Assembly (NCBI RefSeq): GCF_028687955.1
Contig: NZ_JAQTZC010000008.1
Span: 1 to 46,121, forward strand
Length of the DNA: 46,121 nucleotides
Source of the DNA: Acidocella sp.
GTDB lineage: Bacteria; Pseudomonadota; Alphaproteobacteria; Acetobacterales; Acetobacteraceae
Direction of reading: 5' to 3'
Positions 10,582 to 18,834 of this stretch are shown here, in pieces. A model generated the notes under the pieces. That model saw nothing but the letters and a program-made list of their open reading frames with translations. It was not told the origin of the DNA and ran no database searches. Position 1 is the stretch's first letter, and the number at the start of each line of letters is the position of its first letter. Made by a program: the position numbers and the translations under genes.

Positions 10582-11592
10582 TCAGGCCGGCTGGCGCAAG
10601 CCGGTTGAGATCTCCTCGTTGAAGCAGCGCTGATAATACTCAGCCACGGTGTTGCGTTCGGCCTCGTCGCATTTGTTGAGGAAGGTGAGACGGAAGGCAA
10701 AGCCGATATCGCCGAAAATCCTGGTATTTTCCGCCCAGGTGATAACGGTGCGCGGCGACATCACGGTGGAGATGTCCCCGGCGATGAACCCGGCGCGGGT
10801 GAGGTCCGCCAGCGCCACCATGCTCTCGGTCCGCTTCTTTAGGACTGTATCACCGGCTGGGATGCCGAGTTTGGCCATCACGATGGCCACCTCCTGCGCG
10901 TGGGGCAGATAATTGAGCGTGGCGACGATGTTCCAGCGGTCCATCTGCCCCTGATTGATCTGCTGCGTGCCATGGTAGAGCCCGGTGGTGTCACCCAGGC
11001 CCACGGTGTTAGCGGTGGCGAACAGGCGGAAGGCCGGGTGCGGGCGGATCACCTTGTTCTGGTCGAGCAGGGTGAGCCGGCCTTCGACCTCAAGGACGCG
11101 CTGGATCACGAACATCACATCCGGGCGGCCGGCGTCGTATTCGTCAAACACCAGCGCACAGGGGTGTTGCAGCGCCCAGGGCAGGATGCCTTCGCGGAAT
11201 TCGGTGACCTGTTTGCCGTCCTTCAGCATGATCGCGTCCTTGCCGATCAGGTCGATACGGCTGATATGGCTGTCCAGATTGACGCGGATGCAAGGCCAGT
11301 TGAGCCTTGCCGCCACTTGCTCGATATGGGTGGACTTGCCGGTGCCGTGGTAGCCCTGGATCATCACCCGGCGGTTGAAGGCGAATCCGGCCAGAATCGC
11401 GAGCGTCGTCTCCCGGTCGAACTGATAGGCGGGGTCGATCTCGGGCACATGTTCGGTGCGGAGCGAGAAAGCGGGAACCTCCAGATTAACGTCGATGCCA
11501 AAAACCTCGCGGGCGTTAACCTTTATATCGGGCATGTTGATCGCCGAGGGGCCTGAGTTGCTGGTTTCGGTGAGCGCGGCGATGTTGTTCAT
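10582..11592 (-). CDS. cobS: Aerobic cobaltochelatase subunit CobS (AAA+)
   Basis: ATG at 11592; [68 protein letters not shown]. Confidence 0.95.
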   Translation of the reverse strand: MNNIAALTETSNSGPSAINMPDIKVNAREVFGIDVNLEVPAFSLRTEHVPEIDPAYQFDRETTLAILAGFAFNRRVMIQGYHGTGKSTHIEQVAARLNWPCIRVNLDSHISRIDLIGKDAIMLKDGKQVTEFREGILPWALQHPCALVFDEYDAGRPDVMFVIQRVLEVEGRLTLLDQNKVIRPHPAFRLFATANTVGLGDTTGLYHGTQQINQGQMDRWNIVATLNYLPHAQEVAIVMAKLGIPAGDTVLKKRTESMVALADLTRAGFIAGDISTVMSPRTVITWAENTRIFGDIGFAFRLTFLNKCDEAERNTVAEYYQRCFNEEISTGLRQPA

Positions 11593-11654
11593 TAAAGGTT
11601 CAATCCTGTTGCTTCGTATTTGGGTAGCGGCGTGGGGCAATTGGGCGAACGGGC

Positions 11655-12263
11655 TCAACCGCCGGAAGTTTGGGACGCCTGAGCAGGCTTTGCGGCCAGT
11701 TTGCCACGAAGCGCCGCATAGGCAAGGTTGATCGATTTCAACATTTCCTCGGAGTGCTTGTCGCCATTGTTTGAATCCGGATGGTGGCGCTTGGCAAGCT
11801 CCTTGTACTTTGCTTTCACGGTGGCCAGCGTGACCGGCCATGTGAGGTTCAGGACGCTGAGAGCCTCGCGGATATCAGCCGGAACGCCTGGGCTGGGCGC
11901 GGGCTTGGGCCGGGCGCCAAAAGCGAAGGCGTGCAACTCGGCTTCGAGCGTCTCATCCATCCGCGATGTTTGTCCTAACCGGCCAAGCGGCCAGCTTGGC
12001 CGCTGCCAGGAGGTGTCGGCGCGCAATTGCGCATCGATCTCTTCAGCCGACATGCCTTTGTAATAATCCCAGGAGGCGTTGAACGCGCGGACGTGATCTA
12101 GGCAAAACCAATGAAAATCCCGCGACCCGGCCCGTGATTTTGGCGCGCGGTATTCGCCTTCTTGCGGGCAGCCGGGCGAATCGCACGCCTGACCCGGGGC
12201 GTTGGGGTCTGGGGCATAGGCGCGCGGCTTGCGGGTTGGTTGCTTGCGTGTTGACGAAATCAT
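11655..12263 (-). CDS. J-domain (DnaJ-like) protein
   Basis: C-terminal J domain: [49 protein letters not shown] (HPD motif). Start chosen at ATG 12263. Confidence 0.85.
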   Translation of the reverse strand: MISSTRKQPTRKPRAYAPDPNAPGQACDSPGCPQEGEYRAPKSRAGSRDFHWFCLDHVRAFNASWDYYKGMSAEEIDAQLRADTSWQRPSWPLGRLGQTSRMDETLEAELHAFAFGARPKPAPSPGVPADIREALSVLNLTWPVTLATVKAKYKELAKRHHPDSNNGDKHSEEMLKSINLAYAALRGKLAAKPAQASQTSGG

Positions 12264-12390
12264 GGCCCTAATGTGCGCGCTTGGCTTAAATTGGCAACAC
12301 TCGGCTGTGGCTGATATGCGCGCGGGGCAGAAGATACCGCTACGATGATTGGATGAACGGTCGGATGATTGAAGGTATGACGTGGTGAAT

Positions 12391-12675
12391 ATGAGCAAGA
12401 GAGATGATCGGATGCGCGATCTGCTGGTGGCGGCTTTCAAGCCGGTCAGGCTGGAGATACTTGATGAGAGCCGCAAGCATGCGAGCCATGCCGCCCGCAG
12501 TGGGCTGGAGGCCGGTGAGACGCATTACCGTGTGCTCATGGTCTCGCCGGCGCTGGCCGGGCTCTCGCGCGTGGCGCGCTCGCGCGCGGTGCATGAAGCC
12601 CTGGCGGCGGAGTTTACCACCGGGTTGCATGCGCTGTCTCTAATCCTGCGCACGCCCGAAGAGGTGCAGGATTAG
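12391..12675 (+). CDS. bolA: BolA family protein
   Basis: MSKRDDRMRDLLVAAFKPVRLEILDESRKHASHAARSG...ETHYRVLMVSPALAGLSRVARSRAVHEAL, BolA signature; divergent from the J-domain gene. Confidence 0.88.
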   Translation: MSKRDDRMRDLLVAAFKPVRLEILDESRKHASHAARSGLEAGETHYRVLMVSPALAGLSRVARSRAVHEALAAEFTTGLHALSLILRTPEEVQD

Positions 12676-12683
12676 GAAGTTCC

Positions 12684-14120
12684 TCAATTGCGGCCGTAGG
12701 TATCCTCGAAGCGGATGATGTCGTCCTCTCCGAGATAGGGGCCCGATTGCACCTCGATGATGGTCAGGGGGATTTTACCGGGGTTTTCCATGCGGTGGAT
12801 GCATCCCAGGGGCAGGTAGACGCTTTCATTCTCATGCACCATGAGGGTTTCGGCATCGCGCGTGACACTGGCGCAGCCGGCCACCACCACCCAATGCTCG
12901 GCGCGGTGGAAATGCTTCTGCAGGGAAAGTTTCTGCCCGGGCCAGACGACGATTCGCTTCACTTGGAAGCGGTCCCCCCGGATCAGGCTCTCATAGAACC
13001 CCCATGGCCGGTAGGTGCGGTTGTGGGTGTCGGCTTCCGGCCGTTTCATCTGCTTCAGCCGGTCGACGATTTTTTTAACGTTCTGCGCCTCGTTCTTGTG
13101 AGCAACCAGCACCGCGTCCTGCGTGGTGACCACCACCAGATCGCGCACACCGAGCAGCGCGGTCATGATACCGTCGCTGCGGGCGTAGCTGCCGTGAACG
13201 TTTTCGAGCACCACATCGCCTAGGGCAAAATTGCCATCCGTATCCTTGGGCGCGATATCGGCCAGGGCCGACCAGGAGCCTACATCCGACCAGCCGATGG
13301 CTGCGGGCACCACGACGGCCTTGCTGGTTTTTTCAGCGATGGCGTAATCGATGCTGATATCAGGCGCCGCCGCAAAGGCCTCGGCGCCAAGCCGGATGAA
13401 GTCGAGGTCGGTGGTTCGCGCCAGCATGGCGGCGCGCACAGCCTCCAGCAGCCGGGGGGCCAAGCGCTCCATCTCGCCCAGCAATACACTGGCACGGAAC
13501 ATGAACATGCCGGAGTTCCAGAGGTTGCCGCCTTCTGCCAATAAGCGGACGGCGGTGGTGGCGTCCGGTTTCTCGATAAAACGATTGAGGTGAAAGACGC
13601 CGGGCAGGTCCTCCAGCGCGTCGCCCTGGGCGATGTAGCCGTAGCCGGTCTCTGGCGCGGCCGGCTGCATGCCAAAGGTGACGAAGTATCCCGCCTCCGC
13701 GGCCTTGGCCGCGGTGTTCACCGCGGCTTCAAGCGCTGCGAGATCGCTGATCGAGGCGTCGGCCGCCATGATCCATAAAACCGCATCGGGATCGGTTTCC
13801 GCGGCCAGCAGCGCCGCTGCCGCAATCGCAGGCGCGCTGTTGCGCCCCACCGGTTCCAGCATGATCTGCGCTCCCGCAATGCCCGCGTTGCGTAATTGCT
13901 CGGCGACGACGAAGCGATGATCCTGGTTGGTCACGACAATTGGGGCGGCGAAACGGGCGCCGGCGGCGCGCAGCGCGGTTTGCGCCAGCATGGAGTGCTG
14001 CGAAATGAGCGGCCAGAACTGTTTTGGGAAGCTCTTGCGCGAGACAGGCCACAAGCGCGTGCCCGATCCGCCGGAGAGGATCACGGGGATAATTTTCTGA
14101 CCGTGTTCTGCGAAGTCCAT
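12684..14120 (-). CDS. manC: Mannose-1-phosphate guanylyltransferase / mannose-6-phosphate isomerase
   Basis: IIPVILSGGSGTRLWPVSRKSFPKQFWPL, FIEKPDATTAVRLL, NSGMFMFRA, C-terminal cupin RPWGFYESLIRGDRFQVKRIVVWPGQKLSLQKHFHRAEHWVVV. Confidence 0.95.
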   Translation of the reverse strand: MDFAEHGQKIIPVILSGGSGTRLWPVSRKSFPKQFWPLISQHSMLAQTALRAAGARFAAPIVVTNQDHRFVVAEQLRNAGIAGAQIMLEPVGRNSAPAIAAAALLAAETDPDAVLWIMAADASISDLAALEAAVNTAAKAAEAGYFVTFGMQPAAPETGYGYIAQGDALEDLPGVFHLNRFIEKPDATTAVRLLAEGGNLWNSGMFMFRASVLLGEMERLAPRLLEAVRAAMLARTTDLDFIRLGAEAFAAAPDISIDYAIAEKTSKAVVVPAAIGWSDVGSWSALADIAPKDTDGNFALGDVVLENVHGSYARSDGIMTALLGVRDLVVVTTQDAVLVAHKNEAQNVKKIVDRLKQMKRPEADTHNRTYRPWGFYESLIRGDRFQVKRIVVWPGQKLSLQKHFHRAEHWVVVAGCASVTRDAETLMVHENESVYLPLGCIHRMENPGKIPLTIIEVQSGPYLGEDDIIRFEDTYGRN

Positions 14121-14196
14121 GATGCATCCTGCCGTTGTACAACGAAATTAAATTTGGCTCTTTACGATTGTTAACTGGAAACGGCAAAACAAGATC

Positions 14197-15021
14197 ATGA
14201 GCGATTCCAGACAAAATTACCGGCTTGGCGATATGACGGCGGCAATCTTCGCGCAAGCAGCGGCGGCAAACCCCGTGGTCCTGCTACCGCTTGGCAGCCA
14301 TGAGGATCATGGGCCGCATTTGCCGATGGGTGACTACCTGCTGGCGGAGCAGCTTGCCGTGCGTATCGCGCAGGCCGCCACGGATAAAGGTGTTGTAACC
14401 TTTGCCGCACCCTGCCTGCCCTTTGGCGTTGCGGACTATTTTGGCGCCACGCCGGGCGGTCTGGCACTTTCCCCGGCCAGTTTCCGGGCTGTGCTGGCGG
14501 AGGTGCTGGCCAGCCTGCTCGGACATGGGCTGAGCAATATTGTCATCCTGAACGGCCATGGCGGCAATGTGCCGGTGATTCATGAAGTGACGCTGGAGAT
14601 CCGGCGGACGCGAAATATCATTCTACCGTCATTTTATTTATGGAAAATTGCGCGCCAGCTCATGGAAGCTCAGCTTGGCGCGGGCAGCCAGGAGCGTTTT
14701 GGCCATGGCGCGGAACCGCTGCTCTCGCTCACCAAGGCGTTGCGGGGTGCTTTTGTGCAACCCGGCGAGGTGCTGGCGCATGGGGGTGAGACCATGCTCG
14801 GTCTGCCGGTTTCAGGCTTTGGCACCTTGGATTTTCATGGTCTCGCGATTGATGCGCCGGTCGAATTCGACCAGGTGCCGCTTGCGGCCACGCAGGCCGC
14901 GTGGCCGCTGGCTTCAGCTGAACTCGGGGCGCAAACCGCCGAGTCGTTGATCAGCGCGGCGGCGCAATTCGTGGTTCACTTTGGCAGGCTGCCGCGCGGT
15001 GCCGCCGGCTGCGTGGTTTGA
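14197..15021 (+). CDS. Creatininase family protein
   Basis: VVLLPLGSHEDHGPHLPMGDYLLAE, NIVILNGHGGN metal-binding motifs. Confidence 0.85.
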   Translation: MSDSRQNYRLGDMTAAIFAQAAAANPVVLLPLGSHEDHGPHLPMGDYLLAEQLAVRIAQAATDKGVVTFAAPCLPFGVADYFGATPGGLALSPASFRAVLAEVLASLLGHGLSNIVILNGHGGNVPVIHEVTLEIRRTRNIILPSFYLWKIARQLMEAQLGAGSQERFGHGAEPLLSLTKALRGAFVQPGEVLAHGGETMLGLPVSGFGTLDFHGLAIDAPVEFDQVPLAATQAAWPLASAELGAQTAESLISAAAQFVVHFGRLPRGAAGCVV

Positions 15022-15029
15022 GCCCGGTA

Positions 15030-15158
15030 CTACTTGAGGAATTTCAGCAAAGTGATGCCGACAGCGGCAATGGCAACCAGTGTGGCGAGAATCACGCCAA
15101 GCGGAAGCCCGAAATAATGCGGGTTGCTGGGGTCGTGGTCGTGGTTTTCAGAGCTCAT
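15030..15158 (-). CDS. Candidate 42-aa single-pass membrane microprotein (not in supplied ORF track)
   Basis: Manual translation: MSSENHDHDPSNPHYFGLPLGVILATLVAIAAVGITLLKFLK*. His/Asp-rich N-terminus plus a ~20-residue hydrophobic helix; AAGGA 9 nt upstream of ATG. Confidence 0.55.
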   Translation of the reverse strand: MSSENHDHDPSNPHYFGLPLGVILATLVAIAAVGITLLKFLK

Positions 15159-15234
15159 GTGGTAGATCCTTTTTTCAGACAGAGGTCAAAGCGGTAATAA
15201 GAATGGTTTCCTTCTACGTATCCGGCTTGGGCTG

Positions 15235-16491
15235 ATGGGGCAACTCGCCGCGGCGTTTCCGTTTGCAGGTGTTCTGCTCAGTTTCGCAATCCTCCCGGGT
15301 GTGGCGCCGCGTTTGTGGCACAGGTGGATGGCCCCGGTCATCGGCGGCTGGGTTGCCTTGGGTTTTGTGCTGCGGATGCTCTCAGGCGGCCTGATGGATG
15401 CGGCGCAGACGCTATGGCAGGCCTCGCTGGCCGAGTTCCTGCCATTCATCACCTTGCTGCTGGCGCTTTATGCGCTTGGCGGGGGGATTTCGATTAAAGG
15501 CGGCCCTTGGGGGCGTCCTTGCGGCAACCTGCTGCTTCTTGTCATCGGCACGGTTCTGGCCTCGATCATGGGGACGATCGGGGCCACCTTGCTGCTCATC
15601 CACCCGCTGCTGGCGGCCAATGGATATCGCGCGGAGAAACGGCACCTGATCCTCGCCTTTATTATTCTGGTTGGCAATTGCGGCGGGGCGCTCTCACCGC
15701 TGGGCGATCCGCCTTTGCTGGCCGGATTTCTCCGTGGCGTGCCCTTTTTCTGGCCGGCGGCTCATCTTTGGCGGCCGCTGCTGGTTCTGGCCGTGCCGGT
15801 ATTGCTGCTTTGCTTGGTGGCGGATCTCTATTTCGCGCGGCGGGATGCCATGCCGCGTCCGCAAAAATTCCGCATCGGCGGGAGGATGAATATTTTCCTG
15901 CTGGTGGGGCTGATCCTCGCCATTCCTCTGGCCGGTATCTGGCATCCAGGCATGGTTACTATTCTGTCCGCGAAGATTCCGGGGGAGCATCTGGCGTTGA
16001 TCGTGGTTGAACTGGGGTGCATCGCGCTCTCAGAGGCTCTGACCCCGCGTGCCATCCGCAGCCACAACCGTTTCGCCTGGGGGGCGATGCGCGAGATCGT
16101 CATGCTGTTTTTTGCGATCTTCGCCACCATCACGCCGGTTTTTCAGCTATTGCAGACGGCCGCCTTGGCCCCCAGCCCGCTGTCCTGGTTCTGGGCCTCG
16201 GGCATTGCCTCCGCCATTCTTGACGCCGCGCCGACCTATCTGATCTTTTTCGAGGCGGCGGGGGGGCATGCCGCCAGCCTGAGTGCCGCACCCGCTCATC
16301 TGCTGACGGCGATTGCGGCTGGTTCCGTGTTTTTTGGGCCTGTTACCTACCTTGGCAATGCCCCCAACCTCATGGTCCGCGAAATCGCGGCGCGCCGGGC
16401 CGTTAAAATGCCCGGGTTTTTCGCGTTCGCGGGACTCATGAGCCTCATCCTCACGCCGGTTTACGTGCTGATGAGTTTTTTGTTTTTTTAG
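15235..16491 (+). CDS. Sodium:proton antiporter / citrate-transporter-like (ArsB/NhaD/CitMHS-type ion transporter) membrane protein
   Basis: Polytopic protein with IMGTIGATLLLIHPLLAANG, LVGNCGGALSPLGDPPLLAGFL and TYLGNAPNLMVREIA, characteristic of the ion transporter superfamily. Confidence 0.75.
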   Translation: MGQLAAAFPFAGVLLSFAILPGVAPRLWHRWMAPVIGGWVALGFVLRMLSGGLMDAAQTLWQASLAEFLPFITLLLALYALGGGISIKGGPWGRPCGNLLLLVIGTVLASIMGTIGATLLLIHPLLAANGYRAEKRHLILAFIILVGNCGGALSPLGDPPLLAGFLRGVPFFWPAAHLWRPLLVLAVPVLLLCLVADLYFARRDAMPRPQKFRIGGRMNIFLLVGLILAIPLAGIWHPGMVTILSAKIPGEHLALIVVELGCIALSEALTPRAIRSHNRFAWGAMREIVMLFFAIFATITPVFQLLQTAALAPSPLSWFWASGIASAILDAAPTYLIFFEAAGGHAASLSAAPAHLLTAIAAGSVFFGPVTYLGNAPNLMVREIAARRAVKMPGFFAFAGLMSLILTPVYVLMSFLFF

Positions 16492-17765
16492 ACCGTCAGC
16501 GCCTGTTCGAGAACGTCCAGCCCTTCGTCGAGCAGTGCATCGGAGGCGGTGAGCGGCACGAGCAGACGGATGGCATTGCCATACACCCCGCAGGACAGCA
16601 AGATCAGCCCGTTTTCGCGGGCCTTGGCGATCACCTTTTTGGTCATCTCGGGGTCTGGTTCGTTGGTGCCGCGTGTTGCCACCACGTCAAACGCGATCAT
16701 CGCCCCTGGGCCACGGATTTCAGCAATGGGGACGGTGTTGTTGCGGCGCGAGATGGCCTCCAGCCGGGGTTTCATTTTTGCACCGATATGATTGGCGCGT
16801 TCGATCAGTTTTTCTTCCTTGATGACATCAAGCACAGCCAGCGCCGCGGCGCAGGCAATGGGTGAGCCGGAATAGGTGCCGCCCAGCCCGCCTGGCTCGG
16901 CTGCATCCATGATCGCGGCGCGCCCGATGACGCCGGAAAGCGGGAACCCGCCCGCCAGCGATTTGGCGACGGTGATAATATCGGGCTTCACGGCGGAATG
17001 CTCGACCCCGAACATTTTGCCGGTCCGCGCGAAGCCGGTCTGCACTTCATCGACGATCAGCAGAATGCCGTGCTTGTCGCAAAGGGCGCGCAGGGCCTCC
17101 ATCAGCTCGGTTGGCGCCTGGATAAACCCGCCTTCCCCCTGCACGGGTTCCAGCACGATCGCGGCGGTCCGCTCCGGCTCGATATCGGCGCGGAACAACA
17201 TGTCGATGGCGCGCAGGCTGTCCTGCACGGCCACGCCAAAGGGGGCGTGCGGGAAGGGGACATGGTAGATCTCGGCCGGGAGCGGTGCGAATTTTTTCTT
17301 GTATGGCAACACCTTGCCGGTCATCGCCATCGTCAGCATGGTGCGGCCATGGTAGCCGCCGGCGAAAGTGATGACACCGGAACGCCCGGTGGCGGCGCGG
17401 GCGATCTTCACGGCGTTTTCCAGCGCCTCGGCGCCGGTGGTGAAAAAGATGGTCTTGGCGGGGCCTTCAATCGGCGCCAGCGCGTTCAGCCGTTCGGCCA
17501 GCGCGACATAGCTCTCGTAGGGCGAGACCTGGAAGCAGGTGTGCGAGAATCGCGAGAGCTGCTCGGTGACTGCGGCCATCACCTTGGGGTGGCGGTGCCC
17601 GGTGTTCAGGACCGCGATGCCGCCGGCAAAATCGATATAGCGCTTGCCCTCGACGTCCCAAAGCTCGGCGTTTTCGGCGCGTTGAGTAAAGACTGGGTGC
17701 GCATTGCCCACGCCACGGGGCACAGCGGCTTCGCGGCGGGCCATCAACTCACTATTCGTACTCAT
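16488..17765 (-). CDS. gabT: 4-aminobutyrate aminotransferase (class III PLP aminotransferase)
   Basis: MSTNSELMARREAAVPRGVGNAHPVFTQRAENAELWDVEGKRYIDFAGGIAVLNTGHRHP, FFTTGAEALENAVKIARAATGRSGVITFAGGYHGRT, LLIVDEVQTGFARTGKMF. Confidence 0.93.
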   Translation of the reverse strand: MSTNSELMARREAAVPRGVGNAHPVFTQRAENAELWDVEGKRYIDFAGGIAVLNTGHRHPKVMAAVTEQLSRFSHTCFQVSPYESYVALAERLNALAPIEGPAKTIFFTTGAEALENAVKIARAATGRSGVITFAGGYHGRTMLTMAMTGKVLPYKKKFAPLPAEIYHVPFPHAPFGVAVQDSLRAIDMLFRADIEPERTAAIVLEPVQGEGGFIQAPTELMEALRALCDKHGILLIVDEVQTGFARTGKMFGVEHSAVKPDIITVAKSLAGGFPLSGVIGRAAIMDAAEPGGLGGTYSGSPIACAAALAVLDVIKEEKLIERANHIGAKMKPRLEAISRRNNTVPIAEIRGPGAMIAFDVVATRGTNEPDPEMTKKVIAKARENGLILLSCGVYGNAIRLLVPLTASDALLDEGLDVLEQALTV

Positions 17766-17854
17766 ATTGGTTCCAACTCCTTAAGGGCCCGGTGAGCCTA
17801 GCAAGCTTTACCGGGGTGTAAACGCGATGTTGCGGATACCTGCCTTGAACGGGT

Positions 17855-18142
17855 TCACGGTCTGGAGGGGAGCGAGGCCCGTTTTATGAAGCCGGGCTCC
17901 GCCGGTGGTTCCGCGAGCGTATCCTTGATTGTTTCGACGATGGCGGCGCGCGGCCCGCGGCGGCAGAGCCGCAGGCATTCTTCGACCGCCACGGTGTCCC
18001 CAGCGATGAGGGCTTCCACGGCATCTTGGCCGGCATTGCGCACCCAGCCGGAAAGCCCGAGTCGCCGCGCCTCGTTTGCCAGCCATTCGCGGAAGCCGAC
18101 ACCCTGAACCCGGCCGGTAATGAGCAAATGGGTCGCTTTCAT
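17855..18142 (-). CDS. Acylphosphatase
   Basis: MKATHLLITGRVQGVGFREWLANEARRLGLSGWVRNAGQDAVEALIAGD, acylphosphatase signature GRVQGVGFR. ATG at 18142. Confidence 0.93.
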   Translation of the reverse strand: MKATHLLITGRVQGVGFREWLANEARRLGLSGWVRNAGQDAVEALIAGDTVAVEECLRLCRRGPRAAIVETIKDTLAEPPAEPGFIKRASLPSRP

Positions 18143-18834
18143 GCGCGGCAGAGGACCATGAAACGGGCGCTCACGGCAATATCCTGCGCGATGATCCGCC
18201 GCCGTGCGCTGGCCTCGGCGTCCATCCCCCAGCGCGCTTCCTGCCAGAGCTCCCCGAGGCTGGCGCAACGGCAGGCCGCATCAGGGTCCAGCGCCCCGGC
18301 CTCCACCGCGAGCGCCAGCACAAGGCTCCCCAATGCGGGGACGATCACGCCAAGCCCCGCCAATTTATATTCGTCCATGCGCATTAGATGCGCGGTGAAA
18401 ATGTCATGGTACTCAGGCGTTTGCCGCAGCGGCATGACTCCGGAGGTCGATTCCAGCCTGATGCCGAGCTGCCGGTCCAGCCAGTTGATCCAGGGGGCCC
18501 ATGCCGCGGCCTCGCTCTGCGCGAGCCCCGGCGGGCCTTCGGCGCGGTAGCAGAGCAGGTCGTTCATGCCGTAAGCCGCCAATTGCCTGGCGATCTCCGC
18601 GCGGTGCAGCCGGATACGGTCCTGCGCTGTCGTGGCGAGGCGCGTGAGGGGCAGGTCATCGGGCGTGAAATCCGCCCCGGCCGTTGCCCATTCAGTGGCA
18701 ATTGCGCCGGCCAAATCCTTGAACGGCACGCGAAGCGCGCCGCCGCTGGGGAGTTTCAGGGGGCGGCTGTCCAGCAGGATGATGAAATCCACGCCTTCCG
18801 GTACGGCGGATGCTGATGTCCAGAAGCGTTTCAT
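18139..18834 (-). CDS. ATP12-family F1-ATPase assembly chaperone
   Basis: MKRFWTSASAV...FIILLDSRPLKLPSGGALRVPFKDLAGAIATEWATAG...PLTRLATTAQDRI, ATP12 pattern typical of alphaproteobacteria. Confidence 0.88.
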   Translation of the reverse strand: MKRFWTSASAVPEGVDFIILLDSRPLKLPSGGALRVPFKDLAGAIATEWATAGADFTPDDLPLTRLATTAQDRIRLHRAEIARQLAAYGMNDLLCYRAEGPPGLAQSEAAAWAPWINWLDRQLGIRLESTSGVMPLRQTPEYHDIFTAHLMRMDEYKLAGLGVIVPALGSLVLALAVEAGALDPDAACRCASLGELWQEARWGMDAEASARRRIIAQDIAVSARFMVLCRA

